Origin: Mycobacterium heidelbergense
GTDB lineage: Bacteria > Actinomycetota > Actinomycetes > Mycobacteriales > Mycobacteriaceae
Direction of reading: 5' to 3'
DNA: 64,000 bases
Assembly: GCF_010730745.1 (NCBI RefSeq)
Contig: NZ_AP022615.1
Coordinates: 4,340,001 to 4,404,000, forward strand
The notes under the pieces: generated by a model
The model's input: only the letters and a program-made list of their open reading frames with translations
What the model was told of the DNA's origin: nothing
The model's database searches: none
Made by a program: the position numbers and the translations under genes
Shown here: positions 25,491 through 33,718 of the stretch, piece after piece
How positions within the stretch are numbered: the stretch's first letter is position 1
How the letters are laid out: each line of letters starts with the position of its first letter

Positions 25491-26720
25491 TTACGATACC
25501 CAGGTCAAAGCCAACCGGTTATAGCGTTTGTCGATGACGCTGCCCGGTTCGGCGATCGGGCCGGGGTCGGTGCCGTGTGGGTAGGCAGTCACGTGCAGCC
25601 CGGCGGTGCCGGGTCGCCCCTGGGCGTTCCAATCGTGAATGTGTCCAACAAGGCGCTGCGCGAGGCGATGGCCTTCTTGGCCGAGAGGGCGGGCACCGAG
25701 TTCGAACGGTTGTCCCTCGCCGAGGCGGACCAGTGCGGCAAGCGCGCCGTTTCCGACCAGCACGGTTGTAGCGGTGCCCCGGCCGGGGTATTCGATCAGT
25801 GCGGGCACCAGTCCATGGTTTGCTGCCGCGCCGATCGCCGAGAGCCCGGCTATGGCGGGTTCGTGCAGAGCCAGCCAGAGGCCCAGGCCGCGCCGTGCGT
25901 CGTCGAGCGTGACATGCACCCCGCTGGGCACGTCCACACCTGGCTGGGCCAGCGCCGCATAAAGAGCGTCGGCGTCGACGGGACGTTGCTCGGCCAGCCC
26001 CAGTAACACCCCTTGTTCGGGGCCGAGCTGGTGGATCGATTCGGGACCGGCGAACGCGCCGCGCATACGCATGAACCCACAGAAGACCACCGAGACGCTT
26101 TCCAGATGGTTATCGATCGGTTGGAAGGCGATCGAGCGCTGCGGGCCTCGCAGGTCGAGTGGAACGACCAACCGACCCCGTGGGGCGAGCTGAGCCACCC
26201 ACGCTGGTGAAATGTCCCACGCTCCAACAGTGGCAATAATGCGGTCGTAGGGGGCGTGCTCGGACCAACCCAGACCGCCGTCCCCGCAGACGACGGTGAC
26301 CTGAGAAACGCCGCACGCGGCCAGGCGCTTACGGGCGTCTGTGACGAGGTCGGCGTCGATGTCCACCGATATCACCGTGCCGGTCTCGCCGACCAGATGG
26401 CCCAGCAGCGCCGCGTTGTAGCCAGTGCCCGTTCCGATCTCCAGCACACGTTGTCCGGGCTGCACGTCGAGCTGGTCCAGCATTCTGGCTATGATCGCGG
26501 GCTGTGATGAGGAGCTGATTGGAAACCCGCCGTCGTCGTATTTGATCGGAAATGCCTCATCCCGATAGACCCGCTCCGGCTCGATCCCGGGCAGGAAGAC
26601 ATGCCGCGGGACCGTGCGCAACGCCGCGGCCACCCGCTCGCTGGACACATGCCCCGCTAGCTCGAGCCCATCAACCAACCGATCCCGCAAGTCCTGCCAA
26701 CCCGCGCGCACGCCGTCCAC
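25491..26720 (-). CDS. Protein-L-isoaspartate methyltransferase-like protein (FxLD type)
   Basis: This 409-residue protein has a PCMT domain in the first 220 residues: AALRTVPRHVFLP, RDEAFPIKYDDGG, SSSSQPAIIARMLDQL and the SAM motif VLEIGTGTGYNAALLG. A C-terminal region of about 180 residues (GLWLALHEPAIAGL and on) is typical of the actinobacterial versions linked to peptide modification (FxLD or lanthipeptide-type). No precursor peptide or cyclase gene is visible nearby, so a general repair role cannot be excluded. Confidence 0.82.
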   Translation of the reverse strand: MDGVRAGWQDLRDRLVDGLELAGHVSSERVAAALRTVPRHVFLPGIEPERVYRDEAFPIKYDDGGFPISSSSQPAIIARMLDQLDVQPGQRVLEIGTGTGYNAALLGHLVGETGTVISVDIDADLVTDARKRLAACGVSQVTVVCGDGGLGWSEHAPYDRIIATVGAWDISPAWVAQLAPRGRLVVPLDLRGPQRSIAFQPIDNHLESVSVVFCGFMRMRGAFAGPESIHQLGPEQGVLLGLAEQRPVDADALYAALAQPGVDVPSGVHVTLDDARRGLGLWLALHEPAIAGLSAIGAAANHGLVPALIEYPGRGTATTVLVGNGALAALVRLGEGQPFELGARPLGQEGHRLAQRLVGHIHDWNAQGRPGTAGLHVTAYPHGTDPGPIAEPGSVIDKRYNRLALTWVS

Positions 26721-26813
26721 AGCCGCCAGTATCCCCGACCCACCTGTCCGCAGCGCAGCGTCGAACAGCGTGGCGACCGCACTGCCTGGGCATTCCCTTG
26801 CACGGGCGATCAG

Positions 26814-26850
26814 TGGAATACGGCGAGATCAAATATGGAGCGTTGCCGCG
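26814..26850 (+). repeat. Island repeat, copy R10 (degenerate)
   Basis: GGAATACGGCGAGATC and AAATATGGAGCGTTGCC keep the first two boxes; the inverted box is lost. The rest of the 26721-27149 gap shows no gene. Confidence 0.5.
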
Positions 26851-27149
26851 TTCCCTGGCTGACTGTGCGACAACAGCTTTCGAGATGCCACGCACGACGA
26901 AGTGTGCGGTGTGATTTCTAATGCGTTTCACATCAACGGATTTTGATGGTCCATCATGTGTTAATCGAACTAGTCGGTCTGGCCCGTGCGTTCGTCGGGG
27001 GTTGTGATCGGACGCCGCTGGGGCGCCGAGTCTGCGCTGGTGGCATCGAGCCTGCGTTCACGGCTGGCTTTTCCCCTCGGGCGCCGCCACCACCGCAGTC
27101 TCGACGCCCCAACGAACAGCGCCCCAGCCGGCGGGATTCGTGAGGGGAA

Positions 27150-27557
27150 CTAGGTGCAAGGGTATTGCCCGTTGAGCACACAATTCGACGGTGGCGAGTA
27201 GGAACCGGTCAGCACGCCTCTGAAACCACCCGTGGCTGAACCACCGGGCGCGATGACGCGGTTCCAATTGGCGGGGGTGAGGACATAGTGCGTGCCAGAT
27301 TGGGTAACGGTGCTATTCCACGCGTGCGAGACGGATTGTCCCATCGGCATGTTGAATTCAAGTTTCCAATCGCTTAGCGGCGCCATGCTCGCGTTGGTGA
27401 TGGCGAAGTGGGCGATGAAACCGGTCTGCCACGTATGTTCCACCGACAACGTCGCCGTGGCCGCAGCCGCGTGAGCTGTGGGGGTGGTGGCGAGTCCGAG
27501 GATGGCAAGCATCAATGCCGACACCGCTACGTGAAGCGCTGTGCGCCAGCGCTTCAC
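27150..27557 (-). CDS. Secreted CBM2 carbohydrate-binding protein
   Basis: The protein has 135 residues from GTG at 27557. The signal peptide (LHVAVSALMLAILGLATTPT, ending AHA-AAA) precedes one family 2 carbohydrate-binding module: WQTGFIAHFAITNAS, LSDWKLEFNMP, HAWNSTVTQSGTHYVLTPAN and a final Cys pair (NCVLNGQYPCT). It resembles M. tuberculosis Rv1987 (from memory), which also lies near mbcTA and mazEF loci. It should bind chitin or cellulose outside the cell; no catalytic domain is present. Confidence 0.82.
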   Translation of the reverse strand: MKRWRTALHVAVSALMLAILGLATTPTAHAAAATATLSVEHTWQTGFIAHFAITNASMAPLSDWKLEFNMPMGQSVSHAWNSTVTQSGTHYVLTPANWNRVIAPGGSATGGFRGVLTGSYSPPSNCVLNGQYPCT

Positions 27558-27766
27558 GTGATTGTCCAGTCCGGCCATAGCAGCCAACACTAAAGCCAAA
27601 CAGGCGATATCGGCCCGCGCATCGCGGGTAAGCTGCAGTACCTTTGCTCAACTGAAACCGTCACGAAATTTTTAGCCTCCGATTTAGCCTAACCACGTAT
27701 CGGCCCGGCCGAACGCGCGAACGCCAGCCGCCGCCCGTTGAGGATGTACGAATGGGCAGCTGAGCA

Positions 27767-28117
27767 TCACAGATCGAGGACAAAGCGAAGCGCTTGGTCA
27801 ATGGCCCGCATCTGGTCCGGGCCGATCGTTCCCTGGCGAGATGACAGTCGTTCGACAGAGACCACTCGCAGTTGATCGCAGCGAGCGTAGGAGATGTGCT
27901 CTAGCCCGCTGCCCTCTGGCTCCAGCTCGACATGGCTTCGCAGCCCATAACTGGCTGTCGTGATGGGGACGACGACCACCAGCCCGCCCGGTCCGTTGTT
28001 GAGAATGTCGACCGACACCACGACCGCGGGGCGTCGAAAGGCCGGCTCGTGGCCGACCGGCTGGCCGAGATCGACGTAATAGACCTCCCCGCGCCAGATC
28101 AAGCCAGGGCGTCCCAC
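27767..28117 (-). CDS. MazF/PemK-family toxin (third locus)
   Basis: This 116-residue protein has IWRGEVYYVDLGQPVGHEPA, RRPAVVVSVDILNNG, VVVPITTASYGLRSHVELE and the end helix IGPDQMRAIDQALRFVLDL, all MazF hallmarks. It overlaps its antitoxin by 19 bp. No island repeat was found at its 3' end, unlike the mazF at 12 kb. Confidence 0.92.
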   Translation of the reverse strand: MGRPGLIWRGEVYYVDLGQPVGHEPAFRRPAVVVSVDILNNGPGGLVVVVPITTASYGLRSHVELEPEGSGLEHISYARCDQLRVVSVERLSSRQGTIGPDQMRAIDQALRFVLDL

Positions 28118-28332
28118 TCGTTACGCTCGGCTAGATACTGCTCCCACAGCTCCGGGTCACTGCGCAGGCGCTGGTAATCCCCGTTGAGTCCGCGGAGGAA
28201 CTCCTGCCGTTCCAAGGCGTCGATGGCTGCATGAACGACGTCTATGACGGCGGTTTGGCGAGCCTTGGCCAGAGAATGGAGCCGCTCAGAATCTGGCCGG
28301 CGGACTCGGACCGTTGTGGTTTCTGCTGCCAT
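28099..28332 (-). CDS. RHH-type antitoxin of the third MazF
   Basis: The protein has 77 residues from ATG at 28332. TTTVRVRRPDSERLHSLAKA with VIDVVHAAIDALERQE is a ribbon-helix-helix head, and the tail (PELWEQYLAERNEWDALA) binds the toxin. Confidence 0.88.
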   Translation of the reverse strand: MAAETTTVRVRRPDSERLHSLAKARQTAVIDVVHAAIDALERQEFLRGLNGDYQRLRSDPELWEQYLAERNEWDALA

Positions 28333-28340
28333 GTACCCAG

Positions 28341-28358
28341 TGTAGACGAAATGTAGAC
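28341..28358. promoter_or_regulatory. RHH antitoxin operator candidate
   Basis: TGTAGAC occurs twice, at 28341-28347 and 28352-28358, one helical turn apart and 8 bp upstream of the antitoxin start. RHH proteins favour such tandem sites. Confidence 0.45.
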
Positions 28359-28657
28359 ACCAGGCCCATTGCGGATCGGCTCTTGTGTCCAGCAAATGAA
28401 CGCCCGCCCGCAGGTTTCGGGTACGGCCACTTGCTCGACCGCGTTGGACTGGATGGCGTCCAGCTTTGTATTTGGGTGGCTCCGCCCCGCAGCCATCTCG
28501 AGTACCTCGTAGACACAACTAATGTCGTGAAGGAACTGCTCGAGCGGCTTGAGCCAGACGCCCCCGACGTTCCGGAACCTGAGTGACCAACTCTCAAGCC
28601 CGCGGGGGCAGCCGGTTTTCAACTACATTGCGATACAACAGCATCCGGCCCTTCGTA
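28359..28657. other. Non-coding stretch
   Basis: No gene or clear motif. A plus-strand frame ends in NVVKELLERLEPDAPDVPEP at 28586, which could be the tail of a lost gene. Confidence 0.3.
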
Positions 28658-28978
28658 CTAGCCGGCCGGCGGTAGCGCTGGCGGACGGCATACGTTGGCG
28701 CCTGGATCCCACCACCAGCCGTTGTCGCATGCCAGCGGTTGCGGCCCGACGCCGAACGGCCGGCAGACATTAGCCGTCGGGTCCCACCACTGGCCCGGGT
28801 CGCATGCCAAGGGTTGCGGCCCGACGCCGAGCGGCCGACAGACCTTGCCCGTCGGGTCCCACCACTCGCCGTCCGCGCAGTCGGCCTTGCTCACCGCCGG
28901 CGTCGCGATCGTCACCGCCGCCATCGACGCCAACGCCACCATGACGGCGGAAACAAGGCGGCAAACGAACGTCCTCAT
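28658..28978 (-). CDS. Small secreted protein with three WWDP-VCRP repeats
   Basis: The protein has 106 residues from ATG at 28978. After a signal peptide (VCRLVSAVMVALASMAAVTI, cut near SKA-DC) come three tandem units of about 23 residues: WWDPTGKVCRPLGVGPQPLA, WWDPTANVCRPFGVGPQPLA and WWDPGANVCRPPALPP. Each has a paired Trp and two Cys, so a chain of small disulfide-linked repeats is likely. The DNA repeats are strong too, which suggests recent expansion. The function is unknown; small mycobacterial secreted proteins with this unit exist in varying repeat number (from memory). Confidence 0.75.
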   Translation of the reverse strand: MRTFVCRLVSAVMVALASMAAVTIATPAVSKADCADGEWWDPTGKVCRPLGVGPQPLACDPGQWWDPTANVCRPFGVGPQPLACDNGWWWDPGANVCRPPALPPAG

Positions 28979-29108
28979 TGCGGGTCTCCCCTCGTGGATA
29001 TTCGTTATCGAACCGAGCCCGGGCATGCGGGTCAAGACCCGGCCGGCGCTCTGGTGCTCCACACTTCGACACGGGCATGGGCAGGACGCACACTTATGGA
29101 ATGGAGGT

Positions 29109-30668
29109 ATGTCATTTCACCGCCCTCGCGCTGATCGCAGCGCCCCCGCGTCGGGTTCAGGCGTCGACGTCACCACGGCTGGCGTGATCGTGCACGCCGG
29201 CGGACCGGAGCCCGGGCCACGCCGCATGCTGAACGGCATCTCGGACGTGCGCGCGTTCTTTCACACCAATACCGTGCCGCTGTACTTCATCTCGCCGACC
29301 CCGTTCAACCTGCTAGGCATCGACCGCTGGATACGAAACTTCTTCTACCTCACGTACTTTGACTCTTTCGAGGGCGTACATTCGCGCGTGTTCGTGCCCC
29401 GGCGGCGCGACCGCATTGATTTCGGGTGCATGGGGGATGTATGTAACCACCTCCTGCGTGATCCCGAGACACTCGAGTTCATCGCCCAACGAGGGCCCGG
29501 CGGCAAGGCCTGCTTTGTGATGCTCGACGAGGAGACCCAGGCCCTCGCGCGCCAGGCGGGTCTTGAGGTCATGCACCCGCCGGCGGAGCTGCGCCACCGC
29601 CTGGGCTCCAAGATCGTCATGACGCGCCTTGCCGACGAGGCGGGCGTGCCGAGCGTGCCTCACGTGATCGGACGGGCCGGCTCCTACGACGAGCTGCTGG
29701 CGCTCGCGCAAGGCGCCGGGTTGGGAGATGACCTGGTCGTCGAGGCCGCGTACGGCGACGCTGGCAGCGCGACGTTCTTTGTGCGCGGTCAGGGCGACTG
29801 GGACCGGCACGCCGGTGATCTGGCCGGGCAACAGGAAGTCAAAGTCATGAAGCGCATCCGCAATGTCGAGGTGTGCCTCGAGGGCGCCGTGACCCGCCAC
29901 GGCACCGTGATCGGCCCCGCGATGACGAGTCTCGTCGGTTACCCGGAGCTGACTCCCGGCAAGGGCAGCTGGTGCGGCAACGACATCTGGCGCGAGGTGC
30001 TGCCGCCGGACCAGACGCACGCCGCGCGAGAGATGGTGCGAAAGCTGGGCGACATCCTGAGCCGCGAGGGGTACCGAGGTTACTTCGAGGTGGACCTTTT
30101 GCATGACCTGGACTCCGACGAGCTCTACCTCGGCGAGGTGAACCCGCGCCTGAGCGGGGCCAGCCCGATGACGAACCTGACCACCGAGGCCTACGCCGAC
30201 ATGCCGCTGTTCCTCTTCCACCTGCTCGAGTACATGGACGTGGACTACGAACTCGACATCGACGAGATCAACTCGCGCTGGGAGCGCGGCTATGGCGAGG
30301 ACGAGGTCTGGGGTCAGGTGATCATCACGGAGACCTCACCGGACGTCGAGCTCTTCACCGCGACGCCACGCACCGGTGTGTGGCGCATCGACGACGACGG
30401 GCGCGTAGCCTTTGCGCGCCCGGCCAACGACTGGGCCACGCTGCTCGACGGGTCCGAGGCCTTCTACATGCGTATCGCCGCGCCTGGCGACTTACGCGCC
30501 GAGGGCGCCCAACTCGGCGTGCTCGTCACCCGCGGACACCTGCAGACCGACGACTACCAGCTCACCGAGCGCTGCCGGCGCTGGGTCAAGGGCATCAAGG
30601 CGAAGTTCGCCTCAACTCCCCTGGCGCCGGCCACACCGATCGTCTCGCGGCTCGTCGCACGAGCGTGA
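29109..30668 (+). CDS. ATP-grasp (biotin-carboxylase-like) ligase
   Basis: The protein has about 519 residues from ATG at 29109, preceded by GGAGGT. The ATP-grasp layout is present: ELRHRLGSKIVMTRLADEAG as the lid helix, DLVVEAAYGDAGSATFFV as the nucleotide lysine/glycine loop region, then YFEVDLLHD and LYLGEVNPRLSGASPMT with the Mg-binding Glu and Asn. The biotin carboxylase C-terminus and a carrier domain are absent, so an acid-amine or acid-thiol ligase is more likely than a carboxylase. The first 100 residues are family-specific. The stop overlaps the next start (GTGA), pairing it with a serine hydrolase. Confidence 0.8.
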   Translation: MSFHRPRADRSAPASGSGVDVTTAGVIVHAGGPEPGPRRMLNGISDVRAFFHTNTVPLYFISPTPFNLLGIDRWIRNFFYLTYFDSFEGVHSRVFVPRRRDRIDFGCMGDVCNHLLRDPETLEFIAQRGPGGKACFVMLDEETQALARQAGLEVMHPPAELRHRLGSKIVMTRLADEAGVPSVPHVIGRAGSYDELLALAQGAGLGDDLVVEAAYGDAGSATFFVRGQGDWDRHAGDLAGQQEVKVMKRIRNVEVCLEGAVTRHGTVIGPAMTSLVGYPELTPGKGSWCGNDIWREVLPPDQTHAAREMVRKLGDILSREGYRGYFEVDLLHDLDSDELYLGEVNPRLSGASPMTNLTTEAYADMPLFLFHLLEYMDVDYELDIDEINSRWERGYGEDEVWGQVIITETSPDVELFTATPRTGVWRIDDDGRVAFARPANDWATLLDGSEAFYMRIAAPGDLRAEGAQLGVLVTRGHLQTDDYQLTERCRRWVKGIKAKFASTPLAPATPIVSRLVARA

Positions 30669-31852
30669 GCGGCCCGGCCGGCATCACGCTGGACAACTGG
30701 CTGTCAGCGCCATATGCACAGTGGTCGTTCCAGCACGTCGAAGACTTCGTGCCGACCGCCGTAATCTCGCGCGGGACCGGGCCGGTCGCGGCGCTGCCCA
30801 CAGCCACTTCTCCCCTGGCCGCGATCCCGGTGACCAGCACTGGCGGGGTGGCCACCACAGTGGGCGCGGTGATGGCCTCCACCGCCACCGACGGGTGGGC
30901 CGTCTGTTACCGCGGGTCGATGGTGGCCGAGGAGTACCTCGATGGCCTGGGGGCCCAGACCCGGCACCTGCTGTTCTCGGTGAGCAAGTCGCTGGTGGCA
31001 GCCGTCGTCGGCGCCCTGCACGGGGCCGGCGCGATCGAGCTTGACGCACCCGTCACGAAATACGTTGCTGCATTGGCGAATTGCGGCTACGCGGGTGCGA
31101 CGGTGCGCCACCTGCTGGACATGAGGTCGGGCATCTCGTTTTCGGAAAATTACCTCGACCCCGCCGCGGAGATCCACGCCCTCGACCAGGCGATCGGGTG
31201 GGCACCCAAGCGCGGTCCGGGCGACCCCGCCACGCTGTACGACTTCCTGCTGACCCTGCGGCAGAAGTCGGCGCACGGCGGCCCGTTCGAATATCGCTCG
31301 TGTGAAACCGATGTGCTGGGCTGGGTCTGCGAGGTCGCCGGCGGCCAGCGAATGCCGGAACTAATGTCGGAATTACTGTGGGGCCGCATCGGCGCCCAGT
31401 GCGACGCCACCATCGGCGTGGACGCCGTCGGCACCGGATTTTTCGATGGCGGCGTCAATGCTTGCCTTACCGACATGATCAGGTTCGGCTCGTTGTTCTT
31501 GTGCGACGGTGTCTCGTTGACCGGGCAGCAGGTGGTGCCGCCGGCGTGGATCGCCGACACTCTCGACGGCGGACCCGATTCGCGTCAGGCGTTCGCCGCC
31601 AGCCCCGACGACACCGAATTGCCGGGCGGGATGTATCGCAACCAAGTGTGGATCCCTTACCCGGGCAGCAACGTGGTCTTGTGCCTGGGCATGTGCGGTC
31701 AGATGATCTACGTCAACCGCGCCGCAGAGATGGTCGCCGCCAAGTTATCCACCCAGCCCGACTCTCATGAGCCGCACATGCTGGACACGCTGCGCGCATT
31801 CGATGCGGTCGCACACGAACTGGCTGGAACCACCCCGCACAACGTCCCGTAA
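30665..31852 (+). CDS. Serine hydrolase of the beta-lactamase/penicillin-binding family
   Basis: The protein has 395 residues from GTG at 30665, overlapping the ligase stop. SxxK is present in LFSVSKSLVAAVVG, YRSC at FEYRSCETDVLGW takes the place of the YxN motif, and LLDMRSGISFSENY follows family pattern. There is no signal peptide, so it is probably cytoplasmic, like the 6-aminohexanoate-dimer hydrolase and esterase group. Coupling to an ATP-grasp ligase suggests they make and open the same amide or ester. Confidence 0.85.
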   Translation: MSGPAGITLDNWLSAPYAQWSFQHVEDFVPTAVISRGTGPVAALPTATSPLAAIPVTSTGGVATTVGAVMASTATDGWAVCYRGSMVAEEYLDGLGAQTRHLLFSVSKSLVAAVVGALHGAGAIELDAPVTKYVAALANCGYAGATVRHLLDMRSGISFSENYLDPAAEIHALDQAIGWAPKRGPGDPATLYDFLLTLRQKSAHGGPFEYRSCETDVLGWVCEVAGGQRMPELMSELLWGRIGAQCDATIGVDAVGTGFFDGGVNACLTDMIRFGSLFLCDGVSLTGQQVVPPAWIADTLDGGPDSRQAFAASPDDTELPGGMYRNQVWIPYPGSNVVLCLGMCGQMIYVNRAAEMVAAKLSTQPDSHEPHMLDTLRAFDAVAHELAGTTPHNVP

Positions 31853-31871
31853 CAGCTTCAGGGTTTCGATT

Positions 31872-31930
31872 TTGACTCTGCGCTGACCAGGGTCCCTACT
31901 CGCACTTTTGCCTGGTGGACGCAGAGTCAA
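31872..31930. terminator. Inverted repeat after serine hydrolase
   Basis: TTGACTCTGCG (31872-31882) and CGCAGAGTCAA (31920-31930) are perfect 11-bp arms around 37 bp. The site lies 19 bp past the stop and has no T-run. It could be a terminator or a copy of a mycobacterial intergenic repeat. Confidence 0.4.
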
Positions 31931-32110
31931 CAAGCCGCCCCGCGAAGAAGCAGGCCCGCTAACCTTTGAGCGCCGTACCCTGGGCTATTTCATCCCTGGC
32001 AACGGGCGTCCTGAGGGCACCTGTTTAATGCTAAGTGGCATAAATGGTTTCGTTGGTATTGGCCGGCCTAGCACTGCCCCGAGGTAAGGGGTGTGAAAGG
32101 TGGCTGTAGC

Positions 32111-32662
32111 GTGACGGCCGTGAAGTCCTCTATCGCCCTCGCGGCGTGTGTCGCGGCAATCGTCCTGACGCTCACCGCACCGGGCAAAGCAACCGCGGCT
32201 GGCTCGTGTCCAACCGCAGCGCCGCAGAACGGTGGAACACCAGACTGGACGCTGGCCGGGACCACCGGCAGCATCGCGGTCACCGGATCCACGGATACGA
32301 CAGCCCCGCGTGTGAACGTGACGACACCGTTTAGCGTGACCCAGACCCAGGTGCATACGCTGCACGCCGGAGATGGACCGGTGGTGCCGGGCACGGCGCG
32401 GGTATCCGTGTGCTACATGGGTGTCAATGGACGTGACGGGTCCGTGTTCGACAGCAGCTATGCACGGGGCGCCCCGATTGACTTCTCGCTTGGCGGAGTC
32501 GTGCCGGGTTTCCAGAAGGCCATCACGGGGCAAACGGTCGGCTCGACGGTCGCCGTCGCAATGACCTCTGCAGATGGCTACCCCGACGGTCAGCCGAGCG
32601 CTGGAATCCGGCCGGGCGACTCGCTGATCTTCGCGATCAAGATCCTCAGCGCCTCGAGCTGA
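32111..32662 (+). CDS. Secreted FKBP-type peptidyl-prolyl isomerase
   Basis: The protein has 183 residues from GTG at 32111 (AAAGGTGG just upstream). A signal peptide (SSIALAACVAAIVLTLTAPG) ends near ATA-AGS. The FKBP domain shows VSVCYMGVNGRDGSVFDSSY, APIDFSLGGVVPGFQKAITG and GDSLIFAIKIL. A substituted loop (MTSADGYPDGQPSAGIRPGD) replaces the usual PPELAYG. The first 60 mature residues form an unrecognised beta-rich extension. It should assist protein folding in the envelope. Confidence 0.85.
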   Translation: MTAVKSSIALAACVAAIVLTLTAPGKATAAGSCPTAAPQNGGTPDWTLAGTTGSIAVTGSTDTTAPRVNVTTPFSVTQTQVHTLHAGDGPVVPGTARVSVCYMGVNGRDGSVFDSSYARGAPIDFSLGGVVPGFQKAITGQTVGSTVAVAMTSADGYPDGQPSAGIRPGDSLIFAIKILSASS

Positions 32663-32920
32663 GCTGCGGCGGTGTGAGCCGTACTGTCTGAGTCGACACC
32701 CGGTCTGGCTACACCGGTTGAATACCGGCATTCGAACCAGATATCGACTGTCGGTGTGGCGCAACATGATTCGCGAGTATTGAGCTTGGTCGGGAGCTTA
32801 GCTGTCTCCATCGACTCCCGTTCATTGGCGGCGAATATTCGGTAACTCGTGGATAAGCTGTGACGCCGCAGGCCCCTTATGCGACCTTCCCAAGCCCGGC
32901 GGCTTTGAGCGCCCATTAAA

Positions 32921-32954
32921 TGTATTGCACTTTCTCTCTAAAGTGTATTACACT
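32921..32954. promoter_or_regulatory. Operator of the 32.9-kb RHH-linked pair
   Basis: TGTATTGCACT (32921-32931) and TGTATTACACT (32944-32954) are direct repeats; CACTTT and AAAGTG form an inverted pair between them, and AGTGTATTACACT is itself palindromic. The array ends 6 bp before the first gene and suits binding by the RHH protein encoded downstream. Confidence 0.65.
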
Positions 32955-32960
32955 ACGTCC

Positions 32961-33257
32961 GTGCGGATCGAGATCAGGCCAAGCGCCAAAGACCACCTGA
33001 TCACCGAGGCTGAGATCCGCGCCGTGATCAGCTTCCCCGCCCTCTCTCTGGAAGTCGACCCACGCATCCCTAACGCCGTACCGGTGCTGTTCATTGGCCC
33101 CGCTGTCGTGAACGAGCCGTGGATCGAGGTCATCGCAGACTTCCGTAACCCGGAGGTTGCCGACGTGTTCCACGCAATGATGCTTCGCCCGTCGGTGGTC
33201 GCCAGCTATGAACTCAACGAGTTCATCGGTCCGGAGTACGCCCCGCAGCGCGCCTAA
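32961..33257 (+). CDS. Putative toxin or partner protein of an RHH antitoxin
   Basis: The protein has 98 residues from GTG at 32961. RIEIRPSAKDHLITEAEIRA and EPWIEVIADFRNPEVADVFH suggest a small alpha/beta fold like the BrnT/DUF4258-type toxins, but the match is weak. A CopG-like gene follows and an operator precedes. This toxin-first order is found in some TA families. Confidence 0.55.
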   Translation: MRIEIRPSAKDHLITEAEIRAVISFPALSLEVDPRIPNAVPVLFIGPAVVNEPWIEVIADFRNPEVADVFHAMMLRPSVVASYELNEFIGPEYAPQRA

Positions 33258-33343
33258 CGCCCGTGCCAACGTCTTCGAGAGGGGGTAATCCACACACAAC
33301 CGCATATCCCACGCCCAACCCATACCCGAATTGGAACCCGCAC

Positions 33344-33658
33344 ATGTCCACAAAGAAGCACACGCCACCTCCACTTACTGACGCCGAAGCGGCCGCAATG
33401 GCGGCCGACTACGCGGCGAATCCGCCGCGGCCAGACGAGATCCGGTCTGTGACGATCAACCCCGCCTTCCTCCGCAAGGGTCGGCCGACCGCGAGTGACG
33501 AGAGTAGTGGCAAGACTCCGGTTTTCACAGTGCGGCTACCGCAATTGGTTCGCTCTGAGTTGAGTCGCCGCGCTGACGCGGAAGGCGTTTCGCTGTCGGA
33601 TTTGATTCGGCAAGCGGTTGTCGAGTACTTGAGCAATCACCCGGTGGAATCGCGTTGA
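33344..33658 (+). CDS. CopG-family RHH antitoxin
   Basis: The protein has 104 residues from ATG at 33344. The C-terminal RHH head is PVFTVRLPQLVRSELSRRAD with GVSLSDLIRQAVVEYLSNH. The N-terminal half (PPPLTDAEAAAMAADYAANP) is acidic and probably binds the partner, a reversed order seen in some toxin-first systems. An in-frame start at 33263 would add a Pro-rich leader. Confidence 0.8.
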   Translation: MSTKKHTPPPLTDAEAAAMAADYAANPPRPDEIRSVTINPAFLRKGRPTASDESSGKTPVFTVRLPQLVRSELSRRADAEGVSLSDLIRQAVVEYLSNHPVESR

Positions 33659-33718
33659 GCCCTAGCAAAGGACAGAAACTAACGGAAATACATTGGCGTT
33701 AGCATCCGTTAGGAGAGT

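Noticed and set aside
25577..26507. Plus-strand frames opposite the isoaspartate methyltransferase
   Set aside because: Antisense shadows of a well-supported gene.
261..26850. True integron with attC sites
   Set aside because: The integrase shows no recognisable IntI-specific insertion, the repeat has no R'/R'' pair at its two ends, and genes are not all in one direction; only a loose analogy is claimed.
261..26850. CRISPR array
   Set aside because: Repeats are 0.8 to 10 kb apart, not regularly spaced by short spacers, and no cas genes are present.
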